Part shown: piece after piece, positions 16,507 through 24,781 of the stretch
Layout: each line of letters begins with the position of its first letter
Numbering within the stretch: position 1 is the first letter of the stretch
Assembly: GCA_021800805.1 (NCBI GenBank)
Contig: JAJYYR010000003.1
Span: 1-64,000, forward strand
Direction of reading: 5' to 3'
DNA length: 64,000 nt
Source: a bacterium
GTDB lineage: Bacteria > SZUA-79 > Acidulodesulfobacterales > Acidulodesulfobacteraceae
Notes under the pieces: model-generated
Told to the model about the DNA's origin: nothing
The model's input: only the letters and a program-made list of their open reading frames with translations
Database searches by the model: none
Program-made: the position numbers and the translations under genes

Positions 16507-18090
16507 TTAAGGAGTAGGCATTTTCCCGCCGACTATAAGATATTTAAGATCTTTATCGGTAAACTTTATTCCGCCGCCGAAATATACCGACCTGTCGGCG
16601 CTGTTGAATATATCGTCGTATCCCGCGTCTAAAAATATATGTCTATAAAACGTATAGGCGATGCCCGCGTTAATATCCTCGCTCACGCCGTTATTGTCGG
16701 CGTTAAAACCGAATGCCCTTGCATAAAGCTTAAGATTTTTACCCGTATCGGGAATATAATAATTGACGCCGACCGCGCCGGTAGAATACAGCAAACCGGC
16801 AAGAAGTGTAAAGTTATAGAAATTTTTTGCAATTAAAGCGTTAAATTTAATGCTGTTGGAATAACTGTATTGTGTCGTATTGGTAGTTACGCTCGAAGGA
16901 TAAAACTGCCCCGATGGAGGATTATTTGTGGTATAAGTAGTCGTCTTGGTTTCTCCGTAAGTATTTCCGTAACCTATCGGCACCGAAGCCACGCCGAGTT
17001 CGTAATAATGTCCGGGAGAAGGCTGAAGCTTAACGTTCACCTGCGAAATAGAGCCTTTACTCCTTGCCAGATACTGTGAATTCATATTTACCTTAACCTG
17101 AAACCGGCTGTATCCGCCGACTAAATTATTAATGCCTTTAAGCGAACCATTCAAATTGTCATACACAGAATTTCTGTTTACGAGCCTGCCTATAGTTCCC
17201 TGACCGTTATTGATTTTAGAGGAAATACCGTATAACTCGTTTAAAGTAAGTTTTAATTTTTTAGTATCGGCGTTAATATTCTCTAAACTGCTGTTTATAT
17301 TTTCCTTATTTTTAGACACTATATGGTTTAAATTTTCCGAAAGGCCTTTTATATTCTCGGTAATAGCGGGAAGCTCTTTTTTTAGATTATACGATATAGA
17401 ATCGAAATTATGTATCGTTCTGGTGATTGCCTCATCGTTTTGCACGGTTAAACCGTTTATATTCTTTGAAATAGAAGCAAAATTAGACATAATAACATTA
17501 ACGTTTTCCTGATTTAAATATACGAGCCTGTTTAAATTCCTCGAAAGCGTCGCAATATTATGAAGTATTGCTTTTATGTTTTTTTCCCCAGTCTTCGTTC
17601 CGATAGAATTTTTTAACGATTTAGAAACTTTTTCCAAATCGCCTGCCGTTTTAGAAAATTTCATAATAAGCGCAGACATACTCTGCGGAGTTATTTCGCT
17701 CCTAATAACCTCTTTATTTAAAGATTTCGTTGTTTGATTCTCCGTTTCTGCGCTGACGGGAGAGATAGAGATATAGCTTTCTCCAAGAAGGCTCATGGAC
17801 CTGATAGACGCTACATACGCAGGATAAACTTTATACTCGGATTTTATTGCCATATAAACCCGGGCTAATCCTTTTTCTAAACTAATTTTTTTTACCGTTC
17901 CTATTTTTATTCCCGCCATAGTAACGGAAGTTCCGATTCCTATACCGTTTGCCGATTTGAAATATGCGGAAATAGTATATGTGGGTGGTTTAAATATACT
18001 AATTTTTCCTACCTTCACCGAGAAATAGGCAAGTATTAATAAAACTGCAACGACAAAAATGCCTACTTTTGTTTCTTTATTAATATTCAT
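16507..18090 (-). CDS. mlaD: MCE-family lipid transport protein with C-terminal beta-rich domain (MlaD-like)
   Basis: 527-residue substrate-binding component of an Mla-type phospholipid transporter. An N-terminal membrane anchor spans about 9-29. One MCE/MlaD domain (about 36-114) follows, including YFKSANGIGIGTSVTMAGIKIGTVKKI. A long helical region comes next (about 125-310, repeated Asn/Ile/Ser heptads). The last 200 residues are Tyr/Gly/Asn-rich, alternate like beta strands and resemble an outer-membrane barrel (ISQVNVKLQPSPGHYYELGV, LDAGYDDIF). E. coli MlaD is only about 180 residues, so this is an extended form. It is preceded by mlaF and mlaE in the same direction. Confidence 0.82.
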   Translation of the reverse strand: MNINKETKVGIFVVAVLLILAYFSVKVGKISIFKPPTYTISAYFKSANGIGIGTSVTMAGIKIGTVKKISLEKGLARVYMAIKSEYKVYPAYVASIRSMSLLGESYISISPVSAETENQTTKSLNKEVIRSEITPQSMSALIMKFSKTAGDLEKVSKSLKNSIGTKTGEKNIKAILHNIATLSRNLNRLVYLNQENVNVIMSNFASISKNINGLTVQNDEAITRTIHNFDSISYNLKKELPAITENIKGLSENLNHIVSKNKENINSSLENINADTKKLKLTLNELYGISSKINNGQGTIGRLVNRNSVYDNLNGSLKGINNLVGGYSRFQVKVNMNSQYLARSKGSISQVNVKLQPSPGHYYELGVASVPIGYGNTYGETKTTTYTTNNPPSGQFYPSSVTTNTTQYSYSNSIKFNALIAKNFYNFTLLAGLLYSTGAVGVNYYIPDTGKNLKLYARAFGFNADNNGVSEDINAGIAYTFYRHIFLDAGYDDIFNSADRSVYFGGGIKFTDKDLKYLIVGGKMPTP

Positions 18091-18105
18091 AGTAAAGAAA
18101 TAAAA

Positions 18106-18849
18106 TTAAATTAAAATAGGGCCTTCCATACTTCCGGTTATAAATTGCTTAACTACGGGATTATTTGTATTTTTAAACTCTTCCGGAGTTCCAGATTCTA
18201 TAATCCTGCCTTCGTAAAGCATTGCGATGATATCTCCCGTTTTGAAAGTTCCCGATATATCATGACTTATAATTATTCCCGTAAATTTAAATTTGTTATG
18301 CATCGATATAATTAAATTATTAATAACGTCGGACATAATGGGATCCAGTCCGGTGGTCGGTTCGTCAAAAAGCATTATTTCAGGATTAAGTATCAGCGCC
18401 CTTGCAACCCCTACCCTTTTCCTCATACCGCCTGAAATCTCGGACGGCATTTTACCATCCTGTCCCTCTAATCCCACGTCTTCTAAAACAGAAAATACCC
18501 GGTATTTTATTTCTTTTTCGGAAAGTTTAAGATGCCGTCTGAGCGGAAACGCCACGTTTTCAAATACGGATAATGAATCCAGAAGCGCTCCGTCTTGAAA
18601 TACCATTCCGAATTTTTTTCTTATTTCGTTAAGCTCCTTTTTTTTTAAGGCGTTTATATCTATGCCGCCGATTAAAACCTTGCCGGAATCGGGCTTCATA
18701 AGTCCTATTATATGTTTCAGCATTACGCTCTTTCCGCCGCCGCTTCTGCCTATAACAACTGTTATTTGTTTTTCTCCGAACTCAATGTCTAAATCGTCTA
18801 ACACCTTTACGCCGTTAAATGATTTTGACAACCGCTGCAAAACGATCAT
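18106..18849 (-). CDS. mlaF: Mla-type phospholipid ABC transporter ATPase
   Basis: 247-residue cytoplasmic ATPase of the MCE lipid transport complex. Clear ABC motifs are Walker A GRSGGGKSVM near residue 35, the Q-loop MVFQDGALLDSLSVFENVAFPLR, the signature ISGGMRKRVGVARAL, Walker B IMLFDEPTTGLDPI and the switch His in IISHD. The ISGGM signature with FQDGALLDS is characteristic of MlaF/Ttg2A. It lies 115 bases downstream of mlaE and 15 bases upstream of mlaD, consistent with one operon. Confidence 0.92.
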   Translation of the reverse strand: MIVLQRLSKSFNGVKVLDDLDIEFGEKQITVVIGRSGGGKSVMLKHIIGLMKPDSGKVLIGGIDINALKKKELNEIRKKFGMVFQDGALLDSLSVFENVAFPLRRHLKLSEKEIKYRVFSVLEDVGLEGQDGKMPSEISGGMRKRVGVARALILNPEIMLFDEPTTGLDPIMSDVINNLIISMHNKFKFTGIIISHDISGTFKTGDIIAMLYEGRIIESGTPEEFKNTNNPVVKQFITGSMEGPILI

Positions 18850-18894
18850 AGCAAATGATTAATTAATTAAATTGAACGTTCTAAATTACTTATC

Positions 18895-18906
18895 TATATC
18901 GATATA
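18895..18906. repeat. 12-base perfect palindrome between mlaE and mlaF
   Basis: TATATCGATATA lies in the 114-base mlaE-mlaF spacer, which also holds partly complementary TTAATTAAT-rich arms (about 18857-18872 and 18930-18950). The spacer could fold into an mRNA hairpin or bind a regulator. The sequence is simple enough that chance is possible. Confidence 0.35.
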
Positions 18907-18963
18907 ATTTATAATTATATATCCTGACGTTTAATTAATCAATTAATTATAAGGAAAAATCGT

Positions 18964-19743
18964 TCAAAAAAGAATAGAGGTAAGCAAATAGTCCGCAAAA
19001 AGGATATAGACAGAACTTAGCACGACCGCCTGAGTAGTAAACTTACCTACCCCTTTGGCGCCGCCGGAAGTTTGAAAACCTTTAAATGTGCTTATTACCG
19101 CAAGTATCGCCCCGAAAAAAACAGATTTCAATAAACCGTTATATATATCGCTCAACTTAATATACTGATATATCTTTTCAATGTAAGTAACGTGGTTGAG
19201 TCCCAAAAAATATACGTAAACTACGTAGCCGCCCATTATACCTATCAAAGAACATAAAACGGCCATTACCGGAAGCATAGCCATTGCGGCAAGTATGCGC
19301 GGCACCGAAAGAAAATAATACGGGTCCACCGCCATAACTTCAAGCGCGTCAATTTGCTCCGTAACCTTCATAGTGCCTATTTCCGATGCCATAGAAGAGC
19401 CGCATCTTGCGGTAATCATAAGCGCCGTCAAAACAGGCCCCAGTTCTCTTACCATAGATAATGCTACGGTAGGCCCTATCATATATGTAACTCCCACTAT
19501 TTTGGCGGCATAATACGCTTGAAGGGAGAGCACCATACCGGTAAAAAGACCGGTCAATCCGACTACCCAGAACGAATCTATTCCGATAAAAATTATCTGG
19601 TCTATAAGATTGTCGAGGTTTATAAAATATTGAGGTATCGAAATAAAGGATTCCCACATATAAACCGCTATAGAACCTAACTCTTCAACGGTATATAATA
19701 CAAATTTGCCCATTTTTTCAAACGGGATAAGGATTATATTCAT
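18964..19743 (-). CDS. mlaE: Mla-type phospholipid ABC transporter permease
   Basis: 259-residue inner-membrane permease (MlaE/DUF140 family). It has about five to six membrane segments and the conserved cytoplasmic loop ALMITARCGSSMASEIGTMKVTEQIDALEVMAVDPYYFL-like region (key residues R, S, E, GTM, EQIDAL). These motifs are diagnostic for MlaE. It heads the mlaE-mlaF-mlaD-selD-RACE series on the minus strand. No mlaB, mlaC or mlaA is present here, so periplasmic and outer-membrane partners must be elsewhere or replaced by the extended MlaD. Confidence 0.92.
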   Translation of the reverse strand: MNIILIPFEKMGKFVLYTVEELGSIAVYMWESFISIPQYFINLDNLIDQIIFIGIDSFWVVGLTGLFTGMVLSLQAYYAAKIVGVTYMIGPTVALSMVRELGPVLTALMITARCGSSMASEIGTMKVTEQIDALEVMAVDPYYFLSVPRILAAMAMLPVMAVLCSLIGIMGGYVVYVYFLGLNHVTYIEKIYQYIKLSDIYNGLLKSVFFGAILAVISTFKGFQTSGGAKGVGKFTTQAVVLSSVYILFADYLLTSILF

Positions 19744-19786
19744 AGTTAAAATTTTTGAAACAATAGTTAGGTTTTATAAATCTTTA

Positions 19787-20386
19787 TTACGATTCTTCCA
19801 GTTCGACATGCCAGTATGCGTTATCCACGAGATTTAAAAAAGGCATCCATTCTTTATACATAATGTTGGTAAGGGATATATGGTAATAAGGCGACCACTC
19901 CGGCTTTCTGGGCTTTTTTATGAGTTTCATTCCTGCTCCTTCCGGCGTCCTCCCTCCCTTTGCCCTATTGCACGGAATACAACTGCATACGACATTTTCC
20001 CAAGATGAAACTCCCCCTGACATTCTGGGAATAACATGGTCTAAGTTTAACTCGCTTTTTTTAAATTCTTTTCCGCAATATTGGCATTTATTTTTATCCC
20101 TTAAAAAAATGTTGGCTCTGGAAAATTTGATATATCTTTTGGGTAATTTATCGTAATTAAGAAGAATTATGACTCTTGGCGCCCTAATTGCTCTGCCCAC
20201 TAATCCAATCGAGTTTGTTTTTTCGGTAACGGAAAGGTCCTGCCATGAATCGAAACTAAACGTTCTATAATTTTCGTCAACCGCCTTGGCAATATCTTGA
20301 TAAAGAAGTATAAGCGCCCTTTTCAGAGATGTTACGTGAACAGGCAAAAAAGACTTATTTAACACAAGAACGCTTGAGGATACCAT
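19787..20386 (-). CDS. HNH endonuclease family protein
   Basis: 199-residue protein with a zinc-binding HNH domain in the second half: CQYCGKEFKKSELNLDHVIPRMSGG, WENVVCSCIPCNRAKGGRTPEGAGMKL. The two CxxC pairs and the D-H..N spacing are intact. The N-terminal part (SSVLVLNKSFLPVHVTSLKRALILLYQ) matches a broadly conserved chromosomal HNH family found in many anaerobes and cyanobacteria, whose role is not established. It is not part of an obvious restriction or intron system. It lies between selA and mlaE on the same strand. Confidence 0.85.
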   Translation of the reverse strand: MVSSSVLVLNKSFLPVHVTSLKRALILLYQDIAKAVDENYRTFSFDSWQDLSVTEKTNSIGLVGRAIRAPRVIILLNYDKLPKRYIKFSRANIFLRDKNKCQYCGKEFKKSELNLDHVIPRMSGGVSSWENVVCSCIPCNRAKGGRTPEGAGMKLIKKPRKPEWSPYYHISLTNIMYKEWMPFLNLVDNAYWHVELEES

Positions 20387-20466
20387 TATTATTTTATTTT
20401 TATTTATTATTTATAGCAAATTAAACACTAATATATTATATCAATAAAATAAAAAACCTAAAAGCC

Positions 20467-21909
20467 TTATTTTGAAATTAACGCAAGGGCGCTTAATATA
20501 TCTTTAAAATCCTCTTCCGATACCGTTCTCATATCTAAAAGATACTCTTCGTTTTTTATTTTTCCTATAATCGGCGCGTTACAACCGCGGAAAAATTTGC
20601 CCAATCCGGATGCGCTTATCTTTTTATGGGTGATGCTCAAGGCAAAGGTTTTAAGTTCATAATCGGGAAGCGCCCCGCCGCCGACTATGCTTAAATCTTC
20701 GATTATCTTAAAATCTAATAGGTTCTTATCGATATTTTCCAATTTTTTAATCTTATTTAAAAGTTTAACCGCTTTTTTTCTAATTTCTCTTTCGGTTTGA
20801 GATAAAAGAAAAAGCGTCGGAATATTTTTAGCGGCTCTTTCTAAATCTAAATATTCAAATAGAACTGCCTCCAAAGCGGCAAGCGTCATTTTATCTATTC
20901 TGAATGCCCTATTCAAAGGATTTGCGGCAATCATATCGATATATCCGGCTTTTCCGGCTATTATTCCCGCCTGAGGGCCTCCGAGAAGTTTATCTCCGCT
21001 GAACGTAACGATATCTACCCCCGCTTTAACGGTTTCCTGAGCTGTCGGTTCATACGGCAACCCGAATTTTTCTAAATTGACGAAACTGCCCGAACCAAGA
21101 TCTTCCATAACCGGTATATTATGTTTTTCTCCAATTGCGGCAATATCTTCGCTCGACGGTCTGCCGACAAAACCTATCATTCTGAAATTACTTTGATGTA
21201 CTTTTAATAATAGGGCCGTATTTTCGTTTATTGCGGATTCATAATCCTGCGGCTTGGTTTTATTTGTCGTTCCTACCTCGACGAGATTGGCCCCCGATGC
21301 CTTCATTATATCGGGTATTCTGAACGAACCGCCTATTTCGACAAGTTCCCCTCTTGAAACAATAACCTCTTTTTTAACTCCTGAGCAAAAAGATGAAAGC
21401 GCCATAAACACCGCGGCGGCATTATTATTAACCACTATCGCCTTTTCGCATTTTAAAATTTTTTCGAGAAGATACTCTACGTGCGAATATCTTTTGCCTC
21501 TTTTCCCTTCAATTAAATTAAATTCTAAATTTGAATATGCGGATGAAATCTTATGAACGTTTTTAACGGCGCTTTCCGGCAGTATAGACCGTCCTAAATT
21601 AGTATGAATAACGACTCCCGTTCCGTTAACGACCCTCTTAAGGCTGTAAGAAAAATTATCTAAATCTTCCGTAAGTCTTTTAATAAAAAAATCTACAGTA
21701 AAATTGATACTATCCAGCCCTTCGCTATCGTTTTTCGATTTTAAAAATTCAATTGCCTTATTTTTTTCCGATTTTATCAAATCTTCGATTTTTTCTTTAA
21801 TAAATTCAAAAGGGAACGATTCGGCGAGCTTGACTGCCGCATTATCCTGCAGGATAGACTGCACGCTTGGAAACCGTCTTAGAATATCATGTTTTTTATT
21901 ATTTTCCAT
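20467..21909 (-). CDS. selA: L-seryl-tRNA(Sec) selenium transferase
   Basis: PLP enzyme that converts seryl-tRNA(Sec) to selenocysteinyl-tRNA(Sec) with selenophosphate. The 480-residue protein has the SelA N-terminal domain (LRRFPSVQSILQD), the VVNGTGVVIHTNLGRS motif, VNNNAAAVF, GGSFRIPDIM, VGTTNKTK, and the PLP-lysine motif TFSGDKLLGGPQAG. Together with selD it shows that the organism makes selenocysteine; selB and tRNA-Sec are not in this window. It is downstream of recO on the same strand. Confidence 0.94.
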   Translation of the reverse strand: MENNKKHDILRRFPSVQSILQDNAAVKLAESFPFEFIKEKIEDLIKSEKNKAIEFLKSKNDSEGLDSINFTVDFFIKRLTEDLDNFSYSLKRVVNGTGVVIHTNLGRSILPESAVKNVHKISSAYSNLEFNLIEGKRGKRYSHVEYLLEKILKCEKAIVVNNNAAAVFMALSSFCSGVKKEVIVSRGELVEIGGSFRIPDIMKASGANLVEVGTTNKTKPQDYESAINENTALLLKVHQSNFRMIGFVGRPSSEDIAAIGEKHNIPVMEDLGSGSFVNLEKFGLPYEPTAQETVKAGVDIVTFSGDKLLGGPQAGIIAGKAGYIDMIAANPLNRAFRIDKMTLAALEAVLFEYLDLERAAKNIPTLFLLSQTEREIRKKAVKLLNKIKKLENIDKNLLDFKIIEDLSIVGGGALPDYELKTFALSITHKKISASGLGKFFRGCNAPIIGKIKNEEYLLDMRTVSEEDFKDILSALALISK

Positions 21910-21927
21910 AATTTAATAATTTACGAT

Positions 21928-22725
21928 TTACATAATTTCAAAGGATTTAAGCCTTTTCCCTGTGTGAAAAGACAAGAAATCCCTCAAAAATATCGAACAG
22001 TCCGTTAGAATTTCTTCCTTTACGGTTAATTTATTTATTATAGACAAATCCGACTCTATCATCAAATTAGATAAATTTATAAAATTAACCGGCAATTTCT
22101 TAATTTCGGAATATCTATGTCCTTTATTTTTATCTTCTCCGCAATGTTTACAAATAACCCCTCCTTTTTTTAAGCTAAAATCGAAAGAATTATGCAAATT
22201 ACTTTCCGAGCAGTCTATACAGTTCGAGAAATTAGGGTAAATCCCCGTAAATTTAAGAAGATTGGAAATAAAATAAATCTCATACTTTAGTAGGACGACA
22301 TTTACCGAAATAGACAGATGTCCTGCACCGGATTCGATTTCTAATTTATTGAGGCTTTTAAAAATATTTTTTATCAGGTAAAAAATATTTTTATTATTAT
22401 CCCTCTCCTGACATAAAATTCTTGAAATTTCTACCAGCTTTGTTAAAAAAAGATATATATCGATATTCTTTCTCAAATTTTTATAATCCTCTACTAAATC
22501 TACTTCATATAAAATATCGAGGGTCATACCCGGTTTTTCATAAAATTTTATATTAGTGAGCATTGCCGGTTCTAATTTGCCTAAGAATCTTTTTTTGCTC
22601 TTTCTTGCATTATTGGCAAAGCAGGTAATCTTTCCGTAGTCTTCGGTAATATAACTTAAAAGCAGGTCTGCTTCATTCATCTTTTTTGCATAAATAACAA
22701 AGCCGTTTGTGGAAAGAAATTTCAT
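21928..22725 (-). CDS. recO: DNA repair protein RecO
   Basis: 265-residue recombination mediator that works with RecR and RecF to load RecA onto gapped DNA. It has an N-terminal OB-fold with the family start (FVIYAKKMNEADLLLSYITEDYGKITCFANNARKSKKRFLGKLEP) containing DLLLS, GKI and ARKSKKR. A helical core follows, then a CxxC..CxxC zinc site (CIDC and CKHC). It lies between the small transporter gene and selA in a leftward run with short spacers. Identification relies on the conserved N-terminus and zinc site. Confidence 0.88.
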   Translation of the reverse strand: MKFLSTNGFVIYAKKMNEADLLLSYITEDYGKITCFANNARKSKKRFLGKLEPAMLTNIKFYEKPGMTLDILYEVDLVEDYKNLRKNIDIYLFLTKLVEISRILCQERDNNKNIFYLIKNIFKSLNKLEIESGAGHLSISVNVVLLKYEIYFISNLLKFTGIYPNFSNCIDCSESNLHNSFDFSLKKGGVICKHCGEDKNKGHRYSEIKKLPVNFINLSNLMIESDLSIINKLTVKEEILTDCSIFLRDFLSFHTGKRLKSFEIM

Positions 22726-22738
22726 AAAATTAGAACCT

Positions 22739-23107
22739 TTATTTGCCTGAATTAAATATTATAAATATTCCGATTAGTATAATAAACACGCCCAACCATC
22801 TTCTTAAGTTTACCTTTTCTTTTAAAAATATTTTGGACAGAAGAACTACTAAAACATAGCCGCTCGATAACATAGGATAAGCAATAGAGAGCGGAAGTTT
22901 AGATAATGCAAAAAGATAAAAGACCGTCGCAAAAAAAAGCATTATAAGCGCGCCGAATATAAACGGGTCTAAAAATACAAAAATAGATTTGAAACCTATG
23001 TTTAAATGCTCCTTTTTAACTTTGCCAGAACCTATTTTTTGCAGGATTTGACCGATAGAAGTGAATATTACGGCAAGACCCATAAAAATATAAGAAATTA
23101 TAGCCAT
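22739..23107 (-). CDS. Small EamA/DMT-type membrane transporter
   Basis: 122-residue, four-helix membrane protein (about 3-22, 45-68, 72-90, 98-118). It ends with the DMT hallmark (LPLSIAYPMLSSGYVLVVLLSKIFLKEKV-type region with P, AYP, LSKIFLKE, then RWLGVFIILIGIF). Similar half-size EamA proteins are annotated as ArnE/ArnF-like undecaprenyl-phosphate-aminoarabinose flippases or small multidrug transporters. A second half-subunit is not seen next to it, so it may work as a homodimer. It sits between murT and recO, 4 bases from murT, which hints at an envelope-linked job without proving it. Confidence 0.75.
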   Translation of the reverse strand: MAIISYIFMGLAVIFTSIGQILQKIGSGKVKKEHLNIGFKSIFVFLDPFIFGALIMLFFATVFYLFALSKLPLSIAYPMLSSGYVLVVLLSKIFLKEKVNLRRWLGVFIILIGIFIIFNSGK

Positions 23108-23111
23108 AGTA

Positions 23112-24563
23112 TTATATTATATATTTTTTCAGCCTTAGCAGTTCCGTATAAGTAGGCAGAATATAAATTTTTTTATCGGCAGGATTAGCTTCGCTGAAAC
23201 TTCGTTTCCGCTCTTCCGCGACTTGAAAAATTTTTTTAACCGCTTTTTTTAAATTATGTTCCACGGTAATATTACTTTTATCGACGCCGGCTGTTTTTAA
23301 TCTTACGGCTAAATCAAACGGCCTGAGACCGGTAATCACTATTTTTCCGATATTGTGAATATATTTTTCGAATTCGACGTCCCAAATCCATGAAACATCC
23401 CTGCCGTCAGCATCCCTGTCGGAAAACGCGAATAAAATATTTACGGGATAAGTGCAAGCGGCACGGTTTCCGGTTATCTTTTCAAGAACGCGGTTAAATC
23501 CAGTCGGATTTTTTACAAGGTCTATGTTTATCTCAAAATCTTTTACGGTTTTTTTAAAAGACCTGCCAAATTTAGTCTCGAAATTTTCAAATGAATACTT
23601 TATTATATCGCCGCCGATTTCAAAATTCTTTAAAACCGAATATGCCGCAAGATAATTTGCAACATTGTAATCCCCGGTTAAAACCGGTTTAAAAACGAAT
23701 GCGCCGCTGCCAATTTCGTTATGCGATATTATTTTTATCACGCCAGGACTATTGTATGCGGCGTAAACATCGGAGTTTGGATTTGCAAAACCGCACTTTT
23801 CACATTTAAAATTTAGCAAAAGAGCATTTTTGTTTAATTCTTTTCCGGTTGAAAGCACGGCTCCGCACTCGGGACACGTTAAAGCGTCCGTTAGAACCCC
23901 TTCCGTTAAATACGTTTCTTGAAAAAAGTCTTTATTAAAACCATAGTATATTTTACGGTTTTTTAATCCGTAGCCCGTAAACGATGCTAACGGTTCAAAC
24001 GACGGCAGAATAAGAACGGGGTCGCCCGGTAAATTTTTTACGGTTTTCTTTATTTCAAAAACGGTGGAGTTGACCTCCCCATATCTATCTAACTGGTCCC
24101 TGTAAAAATTAGTAATAACTACTACATCAGGGTCCAGCTTTGGAGCAATGTAGGGAAAAACTTTTTCGTCCGACTCGATAACAATAAAATCAGAGGGAAA
24201 TTTAACGATAGAACCCGCCAAGCCGCTTAATCCCGAAAATTTAAAGGCGCCTATAATCGCCCCAAAAATACCGTTAGCCATATTAGCGCCGTTTGAATTA
24301 GAACAAACGCTTTTTCCTGATGCCCTAAGAGCTTCGGCTATAAGATTAGCCGTCGTGGTTTTTCCGTTAGTACCGGTTACCATAATAACGGGAATACCGG
24401 AGGAGGCAACATATCCGGCAAAATCATCAAAAATATTTTTGTCTATTTTTTTTAAAATATATGCGGGGAGAACATCCCCCTCCCTGTTAAAAATTTTATT
24501 TAACACGAATTTTAAAAAAATATAAAAAATTATCTCGGCTTTATTTTTTTTTCTAAATAACAT
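23112..24563 (-). CDS. murT: MurT: lipid II isoglutaminyl synthase, Mur ligase subunit
   Basis: 483-residue Mur-ligase-like protein. It has the ATP loop GTNGKTT (64-70), the conserved DQLDRYGE motif (157-164), a Cys4 zinc ribbon inserted in the central domain (C230, C233, C254, C257) and a C-terminal DUF1727 domain with FAFSDRDADGRDVSWIWDVEFE. These are the distinguishing marks of MurT and not of MurC-F. With GatD it amidates the D-glutamate of lipid II in Gram-positive bacteria. The partner gatD is encoded 4 kb away on the same strand. A short hydrophobic N-terminal stretch (11-20) may associate with the membrane. Confidence 0.88.
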   Translation of the reverse strand: MLFRKKNKAEIIFYIFLKFVLNKIFNREGDVLPAYILKKIDKNIFDDFAGYVASSGIPVIMVTGTNGKTTTANLIAEALRASGKSVCSNSNGANMANGIFGAIIGAFKFSGLSGLAGSIVKFPSDFIVIESDEKVFPYIAPKLDPDVVVITNFYRDQLDRYGEVNSTVFEIKKTVKNLPGDPVLILPSFEPLASFTGYGLKNRKIYYGFNKDFFQETYLTEGVLTDALTCPECGAVLSTGKELNKNALLLNFKCEKCGFANPNSDVYAAYNSPGVIKIISHNEIGSGAFVFKPVLTGDYNVANYLAAYSVLKNFEIGGDIIKYSFENFETKFGRSFKKTVKDFEINIDLVKNPTGFNRVLEKITGNRAACTYPVNILFAFSDRDADGRDVSWIWDVEFEKYIHNIGKIVITGLRPFDLAVRLKTAGVDKSNITVEHNLKKAVKKIFQVAEERKRSFSEANPADKKIYILPTYTELLRLKKYII

Positions 24564-24715
24564 AATTAATTAAATAACTTATTTGATTTTTTTTTATATA
24601 TCAAAGGCTTAATACTGCTTAAAAATTAATCATTTTGATTAACTGCTTAATTTTTATATAAGTCTTTTTTGCTATATAAAGGCTTTCGTCCAAGAAATTA
24701 ACAGCGGTTGTAAAA

Positions 24716-24781
24716 TTGTCATAAAAACGTAATGAAAACGTAACATTACTGTAACATTATCTTCATAAACCCGTAATAAAT
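24716..24781. repeat. Six imperfect 11-base direct repeats
   Basis: Read on the plus strand, six consecutive 11-base units share the pattern n-(C/T)-GTAA-(T/C) followed by four A/T-rich bases: TTGTCATAAAA, ACGTAATGAAA, ACGTAACATTA, CTGTAACATTA, TCTTCATAAAC, CCGTAATAAAT. The spacing and the units CTGTAAC and TTGTCAT recall Pho-box arrays. The same bases also form a hairpin GTAATG..CATTAC followed by GTTTTT on the minus strand, a weak terminator for metH. The last two units overlap the metH stop region. Confidence 0.4.

Noticed and set aside
18895..18906. TATATCGATATA as a defined operator
   Set aside because: It is within an operon, is low-complexity, and has no matching copy elsewhere in the window, so it is listed only as a repeat.
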